A program made the translations under genes and the position numbers. Below the pieces are notes generated by a model that was not told the origin of the DNA, searched no databases, and was given only the letters and a program-made list of their open reading frames with translations. DNA of 64,000 bases from Sporolactobacillus sp. THM7-4 (lineage in GTDB: Bacteria; Bacillota; Bacilli; Bacillales; Sporolactobacillaceae), in NCBI RefSeq assembly GCF_004153165.1, contig NZ_SEMD01000016.1, positions 1 through 64,000 on the forward strand, read 5' to 3'. Shown here piece by piece: positions 31,448-41,662 of this stretch (positions within the stretch are counted from its first letter, which is position 1; each line of letters starts with the position of its first letter).

Positions 31448-32896
31448 ATGAAATTTTCAGAACTTGACATTAGTGAAGAAATAAGGAAAGCTACAGAAAA
31501 AATGGGGTTTACGGATATGACCCCGATTCAGGAACAGGCGATTCCCGTTGCTCAAACGGGTGTCGACCTGATCGGCCAGGCACAAACGGGAACCGGGAAA
31601 ACGACTGCTTTCGGTATTCCGCTGATCGAATCGGCCGATCCGTTAAACCGTGAGATTCAGGGGGTTGTTATCACTCCGACGAGAGAGCTTGCTATTCAGA
31701 ATGCTCATGAGCTTAATGCACTTGGTAATTATAAGAAAGTAAAAACCCTGGCCATTTATGGCGGGCAGGACATTCAAAGACAGATTCGGGAATTAAAAAA
31801 GCGTCCAAGCATTATATCCGCTACACCAGGCCGGCTTTTGGATCACATCAAGCGGCGTACCATCCGTCTTGATCAGATCAAAATCATCGTTCTCGATGAA
31901 GCGGACGAAATGCTCAATATGGGATTCATTGATGATATCCATGAAATCCTGGAAAGCACACCTGCGGAACGGCAAACGCTTTTGTTTTCGGCGACAATGC
32001 CCAGACCGATCCAGCTACTGGCAGAAAAATTCATGAAAGATCCAAAGAAAGTGCAAATTAAGGCCAAGACGCTGACTGTTTCTCTTATTGAACAGAATTA
32101 TGTCAAAGTCAGGGAACCCGAAAAGTTCGACGCACTCACCCGTTTCCTGGATATTCAGATGCCGGAAAGGGCGATTGTCTTTGGCCGGACAAAGCGGCGG
32201 GTCGATGAATTAATGCGTGCTTTGCAGAAACGTGGCTATGAAGCGGAGGGGATACACGGCGATCTGACGCAGTCCAAACGTGACCTTGTGCTTCGCCGCT
32301 TTAAGCAGAATGAGGTCAGGCTTCTTGTGGCGACGGATGTTGCCGCACGCGGGCTCGACATCAGTAATGTGACACATGTTTATAATTTTGATTTGCCACA
32401 GGACCCTGAGAGTTATGTTCACCGTATCGGTCGTACAGGCCGGGCTGGACGTGCGGGTTTAGCACTGACGTTTATCACCCCCGGCGAGCTGCCGCACCTT
32501 AAATCTATAGAGCACCTGACCAGACAGCCGATGAAGCAGGTACAGGTACCGAGTTATGAAGAAGCGCTCGCCGGACAGCAGGGGGTTGCTGTTCATGTGT
32601 TGAAGAATACCCTTGAAAAAGATAATTATCATGCCTATGAACAAAAAGCGAAGGAGCTGCTCGACGACAATGACGCGGCAGATGTAATTGCCGCTGCATT
32701 GAAGGTGATAACCAAAGAACCGGATACGACTCCTGTCAGGCTGACCCGGGAATCGCCTCTTATGGTCAAACGAAGCAATCGCCGGACTCCTAAGGGAAGA
32801 GGCAGAAATTATTATGGTCATTCACACCGTGATCACGACTACCATCAAAGAGGAGCCTATCATGGACGCAGCAGGCAGCGTTCGCAGCGCTCCTGA
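31448..32896 (+). CDS. DEAD-box ATP-dependent RNA helicase (CshA-like)
   Basis: 482 residues. Q motif FTDMTPIQEQAIP, motif I AQTGTGKT, Ia PTRELA, II LDEADEML, III SAT, V ATDVAARGLDI, VI HRIGRTGRAG. After the two RecA domains there is a low-complexity Arg/His/Tyr-rich basic tail, as in CshA-type helicases that work in mRNA decay and ribosome assembly. AAAGGAG lies before the ATG. A long structured leader suggests post-transcriptional control. CshB is a less likely alternative. Confidence 0.92.
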   Translation: MKFSELDISEEIRKATEKMGFTDMTPIQEQAIPVAQTGVDLIGQAQTGTGKTTAFGIPLIESADPLNREIQGVVITPTRELAIQNAHELNALGNYKKVKTLAIYGGQDIQRQIRELKKRPSIISATPGRLLDHIKRRTIRLDQIKIIVLDEADEMLNMGFIDDIHEILESTPAERQTLLFSATMPRPIQLLAEKFMKDPKKVQIKAKTLTVSLIEQNYVKVREPEKFDALTRFLDIQMPERAIVFGRTKRRVDELMRALQKRGYEAEGIHGDLTQSKRDLVLRRFKQNEVRLLVATDVAARGLDISNVTHVYNFDLPQDPESYVHRIGRTGRAGRAGLALTFITPGELPHLKSIEHLTRQPMKQVQVPSYEEALAGQQGVAVHVLKNTLEKDNYHAYEQKAKELLDDNDAADVIAAALKVITKEPDTTPVRLTRESPLMVKRSNRRTPKGRGRNYYGHSHRDHDYHQRGAYHGRSRQRSQRS

Positions 32897-32947
32897 AAGC
32901 GGGAAATGTCTGGTGAACGATGGCCGGAATTTAAGTTTAAGGAGAGA

Positions 32948-32970
32948 AGGAGCTAACCGCTCCTTTTTTT
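32948..32970 (+). terminator. Terminator after the DEAD-box gene
   Basis: AGGAGC (32948-32953) pairs with GCTCCT (32959-32964), followed by T7. Confidence 0.85.
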
Positions 32971-33055
32971 GTTGTCTTTTTTTCGGGAAGAACCCGGTGC
33001 CCTCATGGCCTTATCAAAATTATTGGAAAAGTAAAAAGAAAATAATTAATAATGG

Positions 33056-33084
33056 TTGTAACTTTCAGATAAATGGTGTAGAAT
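33056..33084 (+). promoter_or_regulatory. Promoter of the IDEAL-domain gene
   Basis: TTGTAA (33056-33061), 17-nt spacer, TAGAAT (33079-33084), about 30 nt before the start codon. Confidence 0.7.
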
Positions 33085-33112
33085 AGTAAAAAGTGCAAAG
33101 GGGGCAGTTAAG

Positions 33113-33340
33113 ATGAACAATGATCAGTCTTTCCAACAGAACACGAAGGCGCTTGTTCTCTATAAAGAGCAGCAGGCGAAGGTCTCGGTTGTCGAAATGT
33201 ATGCCCAAATGGTCCTGGATGAAATGGAATTTAATCAAAAAGTGAAGCAGCTGCGGTCTAAGATTGATGCCAGCCTTGACGCCAGGGACAAAGCACGATT
33301 CATGAAGTTAACAGAAGAATATAAGACATTGATGCGCTGA
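33113..33340 (+). CDS. IDEAL-domain small protein
   Basis: 75 residues. The C-terminal half KIDASLDARDKARFMKLTEEYK (written here in part: ASLDARDKARFMKL) fits the IDEAL domain, a short helical motif of Bacillales proteins named for its conserved residues. The N-terminal half has a hydrophobic helix (VVEMYAQMVLDEMEF). IDEAL proteins are thought to make protein-protein contacts, for example in ComK or lipopolysaccharide-assembly-like regulators. Function unknown. It has its own promoter, AAGGGGGC ribosome site, and a terminator. Confidence 0.8.
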   Translation: MNNDQSFQQNTKALVLYKEQQAKVSVVEMYAQMVLDEMEFNQKVKQLRSKIDASLDARDKARFMKLTEEYKTLMR

Positions 33341-33452
33341 TGCTTTAGTGCAACTATCTCCTGGATACATGATTCAGAATCACGGACAGAGAAATGTTTG
33401 CGTTACCGGAAAGAGATACAAGGGTTCATGAATGGAATAAAGAAAAATAAAG

Positions 33453-33484
33453 GGAATCCCGACAGGCCGGGGTTCCTTTTTTTG
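33453..33484. terminator. Terminator between the IDEAL gene and the DMT exporter
   Basis: GGAATCCC (33453-33460) pairs with GGGGTTCC (33469-33476) with one G-T pair, then T7. Confidence 0.8.
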
Positions 33485-33493
33485 GCGGTCTGA

Positions 33494-34405
33494 TTATGAT
33501 CGGGAACGTCTCGTGCGGCCGGCAGGCCACTCAGCGAGCAGCATACCAGCAAGAATAAGCACACATCCGGTAATCTCGCTCTCACCCAGCTGAACATGCT
33601 GAAAGAAGAAAGAAGTCCATGCCGCAAAGACCGGTTCCATGATAAAGATAATCCCTACATGTGTTGCAGGAGTTTTTTTCTGAAGCGCGGTCTGTAAAAG
33701 AAAGGCAAAAGCGGTCGCGAAAAGAGCCATAAAAAGAATAACGGCGGTCACATCAGGCGCGGCAACTGTTTGCCAGTCAAAGATCTTTCTGCCGTCAAAC
33801 AGTAAACCGGTAAGAAAACTGAGAACGGAGACAACGGTTAACTGGGCAATAGTCAGCGAAAGACTATCAAACTGTTCGGTCACTTTTGCGGTGAAGATGA
33901 TATGTAACGCAAAAGAAGCTGCGCAAATAAGAACAATCATATCTCCTTTATTCAGAGAGAAAGCACCCTTAGTCGTTAAGAAATATAAACCGATCGTTGC
34001 AGAAATAACGCCGATTATTGCCGGCACAGACGGCGCCTTTTTTAATAAAAGAGCGGAGAGTATCGGAACGATGACAACACTCAGCCCGGTGATGAAGGCG
34101 GTGTTTGAGGCTGACGTGTACAGGAGCCCGATGGTCTGGCATGCATATCCAATAAATAAAAAGATTCCGAGGATCGCTCCGGATACAATAAGCCGAGGTG
34201 ACCAGCGGGCAGGAGTCCCTTTCCGCTGCTTAAAAAGAAACTGCCATCCGGCAAGAAACAAGGCGGCGATCAGAAAGCGCCAGGCATTAAAGGTCAGAGG
34301 AGTCAACTGATCAAGAACGTTTTGAACGATAATAAAAGTAGTGCCCCAGACAAATGTTATCCCGAGCAGTATCGTGTCTGCGGTCAGAGCTTGTTTCAGG
34401 GTCAT
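33494..34405 (-). CDS. DMT-superfamily (EamA) transporter
   Basis: 303 residues, ten hydrophobic helices made of two EamA repeats. Repeat 1 has ITFVWGTTFIIVQNVLDQLTP and FNAWRFLIAAL; repeat 2 has FMALFATAFAFLLQTALQKKTPATHVGIIFIMEPVFAA. These are typical of drug/metabolite exporters of the RhaT/YdcZ class; the substrate is not predictable. Start ATG with GAGGAG upstream. Single gene, transcribed away from the RNase H-like gene's 3' end with a 22-nt gap, so co-transcription with that gene is likely. Confidence 0.88.
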   Translation of the reverse strand: MTLKQALTADTILLGITFVWGTTFIIVQNVLDQLTPLTFNAWRFLIAALFLAGWQFLFKQRKGTPARWSPRLIVSGAILGIFLFIGYACQTIGLLYTSASNTAFITGLSVVIVPILSALLLKKAPSVPAIIGVISATIGLYFLTTKGAFSLNKGDMIVLICAASFALHIIFTAKVTEQFDSLSLTIAQLTVVSVLSFLTGLLFDGRKIFDWQTVAAPDVTAVILFMALFATAFAFLLQTALQKKTPATHVGIIFIMEPVFAAWTSFFFQHVQLGESEITGCVLILAGMLLAEWPAGRTRRSRS

Positions 34406-34427
34406 GGGGTCATCACTCCTCGCAAAG

Positions 34428-34826
34428 TTATTTTATCTGTTGACGGATTGCTTTTCGGGCAAGGACGTCTGCATTGCGATTCTGCCGGTCTGGAATCCAT
34501 TTGCAGAAAAAAAGGTCGAATTGATCAATTAATTCGAGCGCTTCCCGCAAGTATTGCGCATACACTTCTTTTCTGACGTAACGTTTTGCCAGTGCCTGGT
34601 CAACAAGCTGAGAATCCGTCCGGAATGATACCGAGCGAAACCCGTTATCCAGGCAATAACGGAGAGAAGCGACCAGCGCGGCAAACTCGGCCTCATGATT
34701 ATTTTCAAGAGTGCCGAGAAAAAAAGTGCGTCTCACTTCTTTTTGACCACCCATGTTTATGTACAATCCTCCGCCTGCGAGCCCCGGATTGCCGCTCGCC
34801 GCGCCGTCAAAAAAAACTTCGATCAA
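34428..34826 (-). CDS. RNase H-like domain protein (YpdQ/YpeP-like)
   Basis: 132 residues, RNase HI fold. The acidic active-site residues are present: Asp in VFFDGAASGNPG, Glu in NNHEAEFAAL, Asp in FRTDSQLV, and the C-terminal Asp in NRNADVLARKA. This form lacks the basic handle, as in the short Bacillus YpdQ/YpeP proteins. The start is TTG 34826, with AAGGAG 10 nt upstream; the longer open frame upstream looks non-coding. It cleaves RNA in RNA-DNA hybrids, or is a degenerate paralogue. It precedes the DMT exporter gene on the same strand. Confidence 0.85.
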   Translation of the reverse strand: MIEVFFDGAASGNPGLAGGGLYINMGGQKEVRRTFFLGTLENNHEAEFAALVASLRYCLDNGFRSVSFRTDSQLVDQALAKRYVRKEVYAQYLREALELIDQFDLFFCKWIPDRQNRNADVLARKAIRQQIK

Positions 34827-35031
34827 GCCATTTACACTCCTTACGAAAGGTGTATGATTACTATTTTTCCTGTTTTGTGAACACGTATGATTAGCATACA
34901 ACAAAATCATGGTAAAGATAAAGATAAATATTTTTATCAATCACTCGTATAGAGCTGTAAAACATTGTGTTATGATAGATGAGTATAAAGCAGATGTATA
35001 ATTTTTCAAGCAGACAGGTGATAGATAACAA

Positions 35032-36723
35032 ATGAAAGGCACAAAACAAACGGTCAAATCGGATATCGAAATTGCTCAGGAAGCTGTACTTGAGCCAATC
35101 AGCAGGATCGCTGATGAACTGAGTCTGGAAGAAGAAGACTGGCAGCCTTATGGACGTTATAAGGCGAAGGTTTCGGTCAATACGCTGAAAAAACTTCAGA
35201 ACAGACCCGATGGTAAAATAGTCCTCGTGACCTCGATCAATCCGACGCCTGCAGGTGAAGGCAAGTCAACGGTAACGGTCGGACTTGGACAGGCATTGAA
35301 TCAGATTGGGAAAAAAGCAATCATCGCTCTTCGCGAGCCATCGCTTGGTCCGACGATGGGTCTTAAGGGAGGAGCGGCGGGAGGCGGCTATTCGCAGGTT
35401 GTACCCATGGAAGATATCAATCTCCATTTTACAGGCGACTTTCATGCCATTACAACGGCACATAATGCATTGGCCGCGCTGCTTGACAACCATATCCATC
35501 AGGGGAACGCTCTGAATATCGATCCGACGCGAGTGGTCTGGAAACGTGTACTGGATCTTAATGACCGTGCACTGCGTCATGTGGTCATCGGGCTCGGCGG
35601 CAGATCTAACGGTGTACCGAGGGAAGACGGGTTCGACATTACGGTGGCGTCCGAAATTATGGCCATTCTCTGTCTGGCCGGCGATTTGGACGACCTGAAA
35701 GCAAGACTCAGCCGGATGGTTGTTGCTTACACGTATGACGGCAAACCTGTATCGGTCAGGGATCTTAAAGTGGAGGGAGCGCTCACCCTCCTGTTAAAGG
35801 ACGCCATTCATCCCAATCTTGTCCAGACGCTTGAAAACACTCCCGCTTTTGTTCACGGCGGACCGTTCGCTAATATCGCGCACGGATGCAACAGTGTACT
35901 GGCAACGAAGATGGGCGCTAAACTTGGCGATTATCTGATCACGGAAGCTGGTTTCGGTGCCGATCTCGGAGCTGAAAAGTTTCTTGATATCACTGCACGG
36001 GCGGGACATTTTAAACCGGACGCGGTCGTTATCGTAGCCACGATAAGGGCTTTGAAGATGCATGGGGGGATGGCCAAAGAAGATCTGAAACGGGAGGATC
36101 TGGATAAACTGGCACGCGGTATGGAAAACCTTGCCTGCCATATTGAAACCATCCAGGCGTTCGGACTGCCTTACGTTGTTGCCATCAATCATTTTATTTA
36201 TGACACGGATAAAGAAGTCGATTTTATACGGGAATGGTGCGCGAAAAACGGGCATCCCGTTGCTCTGACCAAAGTCTGGGAAGAAGGCGGCAGGGGCGGA
36301 GAAGAGCTTGCCCGGCTTGTCGTCGACACATTGGAATCGGCGGAAAACCATTTCAGCCCTCTTTATGATTTGACAGATCCGATTGAAGAGAAACTGAAAG
36401 CCGTAGTTACAAAGGTATACGGCGGGAAAGACGTCGAGTTCTCAGATAAAGCAATCAGACAGCTGGCAAAAATCAAGAAAAACGGATGGGACGTGTTCCC
36501 TGTATGTATTGCCAAAACCCAGTATTCGCTGTCTGATAATCCGAAACGACTTGGCCGGCCGAAAGACTTTACCATTCATGTCCGTGAACTGAAAGCTTCG
36601 GTTGGTGCTGGATTTATTGTAGCCCTTACTGGAAACGTACTGACTATGCCCGGACTGCCCAAACATCCCGCGGCATTGGATATGGATGTCGGGCCGGACG
36701 GAAAGGTTACCGGTTTATTTTGA
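35032..36723 (+). CDS. fhs: Formate--tetrahydrofolate ligase
   Basis: 563 residues. Makes 10-formyl-THF from formate, THF and ATP for purine and formyl-Met synthesis. P-loop TPAGEGKST (about 71-79), [22 protein letters not shown], and [24 protein letters not shown] are all conserved family blocks. The start has ACAGGTGA about 10 nt upstream. Single gene followed by a strong terminator. It may use formate from pyruvate formate-lyase in anaerobic growth (inference). Confidence 0.97.
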   Translation: MKGTKQTVKSDIEIAQEAVLEPISRIADELSLEEEDWQPYGRYKAKVSVNTLKKLQNRPDGKIVLVTSINPTPAGEGKSTVTVGLGQALNQIGKKAIIALREPSLGPTMGLKGGAAGGGYSQVVPMEDINLHFTGDFHAITTAHNALAALLDNHIHQGNALNIDPTRVVWKRVLDLNDRALRHVVIGLGGRSNGVPREDGFDITVASEIMAILCLAGDLDDLKARLSRMVVAYTYDGKPVSVRDLKVEGALTLLLKDAIHPNLVQTLENTPAFVHGGPFANIAHGCNSVLATKMGAKLGDYLITEAGFGADLGAEKFLDITARAGHFKPDAVVIVATIRALKMHGGMAKEDLKREDLDKLARGMENLACHIETIQAFGLPYVVAINHFIYDTDKEVDFIREWCAKNGHPVALTKVWEEGGRGGEELARLVVDTLESAENHFSPLYDLTDPIEEKLKAVVTKVYGGKDVEFSDKAIRQLAKIKKNGWDVFPVCIAKTQYSLSDNPKRLGRPKDFTIHVRELKASVGAGFIVALTGNVLTMPGLPKHPAALDMDVGPDGKVTGLF

Positions 36724-36737
36724 AATAACAGGATCAG

Positions 36738-36783
36738 AACGTTTCGCCTTACAGATGACGTATAAGGCGAAACGTTTTTTTTT
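36738..36783 (+). terminator. Terminator after fhs
   Basis: AACGTTTCGCCTTA (36738-36751) pairs with TAAGGCGAAACGTT (36763-36776), followed by a long T-run. Confidence 0.92.
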
Positions 36784-36817
36784 GCGAGAAAACTAAATGA
36801 TAAAAAATGCGATTAAA

Positions 36818-36832
36818 TGATAATGATAATTA
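36818..36832. promoter_or_regulatory. Fur-type box upstream of the VIT/CCC1 gene
   Basis: TGATAAT-G-ATAATTA matches the 7-1-7 Fur consensus (TGATAAT-N-ATTATCA) at 12 of 14 arm positions. It lies about 215 nt before the transporter start, in the AT-rich control region after fhs. Confidence 0.6.
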
Positions 36833-36888
36833 AAATCAATTAAAAATTGTTAGTCGCATTTCTTTAGATAGTCCATTTTTAATCAAAT

Positions 36889-36921
36889 AAGTATAATTAT
36901 AAAAAGATAATAATTATACTT
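36889..36921. promoter_or_regulatory. Perfect inverted repeat overlapping a second Fur/PerR-like box
   Basis: AAGTATAATTAT (36889-36900) and ATAATTATACTT (36910-36921) form a perfect 12-bp inverted repeat with a 9-nt spacer. AGATAAT-A-ATTATAC at 36905-36919 is itself an 11-of-14 match to the Fur or PerR consensus. Together with the box at 36818 this suggests metal- or peroxide-dependent control of the downstream transporter. The whole gap 36724-37047 has no gene. Confidence 0.55.
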
Positions 36922-37047
36922 GAATTGGCCTTTAGTCCATGCTATGATGGGTACGTTTGGAAAAAATGGCATTGAACCGGAGCGTTAAACCATAGTTGAT
37001 TTTCGGGTTGAAATGAGAAACAGTTCGTAAAGATGGGTGTGATAAAA

Positions 37048-37920
37048 ATGAACCGGGGTCAAAAGAGGCTGGAAGGCATTAAGAGAGATATGCTTTTACA
37101 ATTGTCGCTCTATAAATATTGGCAATCCAATCTTAAAGTTGAACATAATCGAAAAACATTTGCCAAAATCGCAGATATAGAGCGGAAGCTGCTATCGATT
37201 TTTCAGATTGAACAAATCCAGACCCGGATGAAGATCAGCCGGCGGTACCGCTGGTTTGTACTGCTTGCAAAATTACTGGGATTTACATTTGTCGCTCAGT
37301 GGCTGATGAGGAAAAAAGAACGCCGGTTCCGTAAACTGTCATCGTATGCGGATGAGTTTACACCAGAGAATCTTCAAATGGCTGATTCGTTAATACAAAG
37401 AGAAAAGGATTTAATTGGCGGTTTAAAAGAAATCAGGCTTGACTTTGTCGGTGCTATTATTCTCGGCATGAATGATGCCCTGGTCGAGATTACGGGCAGT
37501 GTCGCCGGTTTTACCCTGTCGATGTCGCACTCGAAGATGATCGCAATTGCCGGGCTGATTGCCGGCATTGCCGCTTCCCTGTCGATGGCGGCGAGCGAGT
37601 TTATGGCTGAACGGTCGGAAGGTAATATAAAAAGAGCGGCAACGGCAGCGATTTACACCGGCTTTTCATATATTCTGACAGTCATTCTGCTTGTACTGCC
37701 GTTTTTCCTGGTGCCGAACAATGAGTATATGCTGGCGCTTCTTCTTACAGTGATTATTTCCGTTGTTATCATTTTTATCTTCAGCTTTTATATGGATGTT
37801 GCAAAGAAGATTGGCTTTAAACAGCGTTTTTGGGAAATGGTTTTTATCTGCCTTGGCGTCTCGGGACTGACTTTTATTATCGGCTTTGTTGTTAAAAGTT
37901 TTCTCGGTATCTCAGCATGA
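37048..37920 (+). CDS. VIT1/CCC1-family iron/manganese transporter
   Basis: 290 residues: a soluble N-terminal helical part (about 1-110, basic, with EHNRKTFAKIADIERKLLSIFQIEQI, a rubrerythrin-like helical arm) and a C-terminal VIT1/CCC1 membrane domain with five helices. DFVGAIILGMNDALVEITGSVAGFTLSM holds the conserved Asp/Gly-Asn-Asp metal path of the family, and SLSMAASEFMAERSE follows. It exports Fe2+ or Mn2+, or stores it. I prefer ATG 37048 (GGGTGTGA upstream) to 37033. Two Fur-type boxes lie upstream. Confidence 0.85.
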   Translation: MNRGQKRLEGIKRDMLLQLSLYKYWQSNLKVEHNRKTFAKIADIERKLLSIFQIEQIQTRMKISRRYRWFVLLAKLLGFTFVAQWLMRKKERRFRKLSSYADEFTPENLQMADSLIQREKDLIGGLKEIRLDFVGAIILGMNDALVEITGSVAGFTLSMSHSKMIAIAGLIAGIAASLSMAASEFMAERSEGNIKRAATAAIYTGFSYILTVILLVLPFFLVPNNEYMLALLLTVIISVVIIFIFSFYMDVAKKIGFKQRFWEMVFICLGVSGLTFIIGFVVKSFLGISA

Positions 37921-38116
37921 TAGACAAGGACTTGTGAATGGCACGATCAGGGTCAGCGTTATCCAGTCGTTTGCCGCTTCCATGATCATACGCGTTTTCA
38001 ATAACGGGTAGCAAAACCATGAATGTTTCGACGCCGGAATAACGGAGTTGCCGCTGTTCCGGCATTTCTTTCGCTAAATAACCTGAATAATAAAAATGAT
38101 CACGCTTACCGGATTT

Positions 38117-39382
38117 TCAGACAGTTGAAGAGCTTAATGCAGCCGCAGTACCCGCTGCATGTCCGGTAACAAAAGCGGAAGTGATATTGTATCCCCCTGT
38201 ATAGCCGTGAATGTCCAAAATCTCGCCGCAGAAAAAAAGACCAGGCATTATTTTCGACTCCATTGTTTTCGGGTTGACTTCTTTAAGAGATACCCCGCCG
38301 CCGGTGATGAAAGCCTTTTCGATCGACAGTGTCCCGTTGACTCTGACTGGAAAAGCCTTAAGCATTTTCGCCATCTCGCGGACTTTGTCCTTTGAGAGAT
38401 CATGCACCGTCCTGTCCGGTGATAAGTCAATCTGATCAAGCAAAAACAGCAGATAGCGTTCAGGAACGATACCTTTCCATACATTCTTGATCGATTTTTT
38501 CGGATCCGACTCAGCCGGCTGAATGAGTTTCTCGAATACTTCTTCCTGGTTCAGGTCGGGAAAAACATCAATCTGGATGGTCACGCTGTTCGTCTGAAAC
38601 TTTTTCAGCGCCTTAACGACAAACTGGCTGAGCCTGAGAACAGCTGGCCCTGAGAGCCCGAAATGGGTAAACAACAGATCCCAGCGGTGGGACTGAATCG
38701 GTTTTCCTTTCGGATTCACAAGGGTGACGACAACGTCCCTCAGGGAGAGTCCCTGCAGGCTCCTGTTTTGGATAAAAAGTTCGTTAGAAGTAAGGGGAAC
38801 TTCGGTCGGATAAAGTTCTGTAATGGTATGCCCGGCCGCCTTCGCCCAGGCGTAGCCGTCTCCTGTCGATCCTGTTTGTGGGACCGATTTTCCACCGGAT
38901 GCAACAATCACGCAGGGGGCATCTATTTTTTTGCCCGACATGGTTTTAATTCCGCGCACACGCTCCTGATAAAGGACAGCTTGAACCGGCTGCCTGGTTA
39001 TTATAGTGACACCAAGAGATTTGACTTTGCCGATTAAGGCATCGACAACCGACTTTGCCCGATCCGAAACTGGAAACATTCGTCCATGGTCTTCTTCTTT
39101 GAGCTTAATCCCAAGTCTTTCGAAGAAATTGATAATATCCTGATTATTGAATTCGGATAGGGCGCTGTAAAGAAAGCGGCCGTTCCCCGGAATATGCCGG
39201 ATTAATTCATCAATCGGCATGGCATTGGTCACGTTGCAGCGCCCGCCGCCGGAAATCGCCAGTTTTCGACCGAGCCTGTCCCCCTTGTCAATAAGAAGAA
39301 CCCTGGCACCCTGATCGGCAGAAGCGACGGAAGCCATCAGCCCCGCGGGACCGCCTCCGACCACAATCACGTCATAATCCAT
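38117..39382 (-). CDS. YhiN/HI0933-family FAD-dependent flavoprotein
   Basis: 421 residues. FAD-binding Rossmann motif [13 protein letters not shown] (about 6-18), [22 protein letters not shown] (family hallmark), [20 protein letters not shown], and the closing FAD motif [21 protein letters not shown]. This is the widespread HI0933/YhiN/BaiN-like group of NAD(P)/FAD oxidoreductases; the substrate is mostly unknown. Start ATG has GAGGTG upstream. Single gene. Confidence 0.93.
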   Translation of the reverse strand: MDYDVIVVGGGPAGLMASVASADQGARVLLIDKGDRLGRKLAISGGGRCNVTNAMPIDELIRHIPGNGRFLYSALSEFNNQDIINFFERLGIKLKEEDHGRMFPVSDRAKSVVDALIGKVKSLGVTIITRQPVQAVLYQERVRGIKTMSGKKIDAPCVIVASGGKSVPQTGSTGDGYAWAKAAGHTITELYPTEVPLTSNELFIQNRSLQGLSLRDVVVTLVNPKGKPIQSHRWDLLFTHFGLSGPAVLRLSQFVVKALKKFQTNSVTIQIDVFPDLNQEEVFEKLIQPAESDPKKSIKNVWKGIVPERYLLFLLDQIDLSPDRTVHDLSKDKVREMAKMLKAFPVRVNGTLSIEKAFITGGGVSLKEVNPKTMESKIMPGLFFCGEILDIHGYTGGYNITSAFVTGHAAGTAAALSSSTV

Positions 39383-39452
39383 TTCTACACCTCACTTATA
39401 AATGATCAGTCACAAACTGACAAAAACCGTTTTTGCACTTTTTTATCCGGCG

Positions 39453-40307
39453 TTAAGTGCTCTTTTTCAGTGTATAGGTTACAGCGGTAAAGATGAAGAT
39501 AATACCCAGTATTTGCAGATAAGAGGGTGAAAATCCGGTTACAAAGATATCGAGAAGAATGGCCACAAGCGGATCAAGATAGACGACCGCCGAGATAACT
39601 GTTGTTGAGAGATAACGGATACTCCCATAGAAAAGCAGATAGACCACTCCTGTATGAATAACACCGGTTATCAGACTGAACATCCAGTTGGAGACAGTCA
39701 GTCCCGAATACTTCGAAAAAGCGACAAATGGCAGGAGCATGATTACACCGACGGCTGTCTGTGTAAAAGTGACCAGGTAGGGACTGGCCTGGCTGATTTT
39801 TTTCCCGGTGATAATGGTCAGTGCATAAAAAACTGAAGCAATCAGCGCATAGACGGATCCTTTCAGCAGGACATCACCAAGCGAAGTTTGAGAGGTGACT
39901 GTAATGAGCACCGTCCCAACAAAGGCAAGAACAACGGCAAGAAAGCCGGTCAGCTGAAAAGGTTCCTTTAAGAAAATCCACCCGATCACGAGAACGAGAA
40001 GCGGGGCAAGATTATAGATGGATATAGCTGCCGTAATGGATGTAGTTTCGAATGATAAAAAAAGAAAAACCCAGTTCAGAACAAGAAAAATCCCGCCGAT
40101 GATGATAAAGACAAATTCTTTTCTATTCCATTTTTCCGTTTTGTATTGACCGGCAGCCAGCCAATAAATAGAAAGAATAACCGTCGCGCTCACGCATCGG
40201 ACAAACACAAGTTCCAGCGAGGGAAGACCGGTAAGTCTTGAAAAGAAACCAATCGATCCAAACAGGATCATAGCGGTACTGAGTTTTAAAAATGCCGGTT
40301 TATTCAT
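39453..40307 (-). CDS. DMT-superfamily (EamA) transporter
   Basis: 284 residues with ten predicted helices and two EamA repeats: STAMILFGSIGFFSRLTGLPSLELVFVRC in the first, and TAVGVIMLLPFVAF, YLLFYGSIRYLSTTVISAVVYLDPLVAIL in the second. Likely an exporter of metabolites or amino acids; the substrate is unknown. The start was moved to ATG 40307, with GAAGG 7 nt upstream, so the upstream extension is excluded. It is a second, distantly related DMT protein besides that at 33.5 kb. Confidence 0.88.
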   Translation of the reverse strand: MNKPAFLKLSTAMILFGSIGFFSRLTGLPSLELVFVRCVSATVILSIYWLAAGQYKTEKWNRKEFVFIIIGGIFLVLNWVFLFLSFETTSITAAISIYNLAPLLVLVIGWIFLKEPFQLTGFLAVVLAFVGTVLITVTSQTSLGDVLLKGSVYALIASVFYALTIITGKKISQASPYLVTFTQTAVGVIMLLPFVAFSKYSGLTVSNWMFSLITGVIHTGVVYLLFYGSIRYLSTTVISAVVYLDPLVAILLDIFVTGFSPSYLQILGIIFIFTAVTYTLKKST

Positions 40308-40571
40308 AAGATGCCTTCTCAGTTCAAAAGTTTTAAATCTGGTATAACCAGTATAATAGGGTACTTTCGGCAAGTCCATGCTTTTATGATACAAATTGTC
40401 CGGGAATAGAATCACGAAAACCCTGACCGAAGCCAAATGATAAACACGAAATGAAGTGTGATATTTGTCACTGAGTAAAAAATCTGCTAGGATAAGTTCG
40501 GAGTACGATGATTATTTGCCGATTCTTTACTGAAGAAAACGGTGGCCTGATTTTGACAGAGGTGAGAGCAA

Positions 40572-41525
40572 ATGGCTGAACAAAAACCATATCGTGTATT
40601 ACTGTATTATAAATATGTGCCCATTGACGATCCGGAAACTTTCGCTGAGGAACATCTGACTTTTTGCAAGAGTCTGGGGCTGAAAGGACGTATTCTTGTG
40701 GCGAGAGAAGGACTGAACGGCACGGTGTCCGGGACGGTCGAACAGACGCAGATTTATATGGACACTCTGCACCGCGATCCGCGCTTCAGCGATCTTGTGT
40801 TCAAAGTTGATCCGGCAGACGGCCACGCGTTTAAGAAAATGCATGTCCGTCCGCGCAAGGAGATTGTCGCGTTAAAACTGGAGGAAGATATTGATCCGCA
40901 TCAGATGACGGGCAAACATTTAAAACCTGAAGAATTTTATGAAGCACTTCAGGACAAAGACACGATCGTGATCGACGCAAGGAACGACTATGAGACGCAG
41001 ATCGGTCATTTCCGAAACGCAATTCTCCCAGATATCGGGGCCTTCCGTGATTTGCCGAAATGGATCGAAAAAAATCTTGCGGACTACAAAGATAAGAAAG
41101 TGCTGACTTATTGTACGGGGGGTATTCGCTGTGAAAAGTTCAGCGGCTACCTGATTCGTGCCGGATTCAGGGATGTCAGCCAGCTGGAAGGCGGGATTGT
41201 CGAATACGGCAAGGATCCCAGGGTCAAAGGCAAATTATATGACGGCAAGTGCTACGTCTTTGATCAGCGAATTTCCGTTCCGGTGAATCGTACGGATGAA
41301 GATGTTGTGGTCGGACATTGCCATCATTGTGGTAAAACTTGCGACCGGATTGTCAACTGTGCCAATCCGGAATGTAATAAGCAGTACATTTGCTGTGAAG
41401 CGTGCGAAGAGAAGTATCATCGCTCATGCTGTGACGCCTGCCGCACGCACCCGCGTAACAGGTATGATCTGGAACGGAAGCAGAAAAACGAAGAGCGCAA
41501 ATTCGACACCGCCGGGCGGATTTAA
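40572..41525 (+). CDS. trhO: tRNA uridine 5-hydroxylase TrhO (rhodanese type)
   Basis: 317 residues, the size of the TrhO/YceA (UPF0176) family that forms 5-hydroxyuridine at tRNA position 34 with O2. N-terminal acylphosphatase-like domain with [16 protein letters not shown], central rhodanese domain with [18 protein letters not shown] (catalytic Cys in YCTGGIRC), and a C-terminal Cys-rich zinc-like region ([36 protein letters not shown], which I split here for length). The start follows GAGGTGAG. Single gene. Confidence 0.95.
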   Translation: MAEQKPYRVLLYYKYVPIDDPETFAEEHLTFCKSLGLKGRILVAREGLNGTVSGTVEQTQIYMDTLHRDPRFSDLVFKVDPADGHAFKKMHVRPRKEIVALKLEEDIDPHQMTGKHLKPEEFYEALQDKDTIVIDARNDYETQIGHFRNAILPDIGAFRDLPKWIEKNLADYKDKKVLTYCTGGIRCEKFSGYLIRAGFRDVSQLEGGIVEYGKDPRVKGKLYDGKCYVFDQRISVPVNRTDEDVVVGHCHHCGKTCDRIVNCANPECNKQYICCEACEEKYHRSCCDACRTHPRNRYDLERKQKNEERKFDTAGRI

Positions 41526-41662
41526 CCCATGCACGCCTGTTCGTATCGACAAGATGTATGCCATCTGGGGCAGAACAGGCTTCAGATGGTTTTCTTTTTT
41601 GTTGTGAAAACCGTTTCTGAAAAAGGTATCGAAAATGAGAAATGGATAAAGTATCCAGAATT

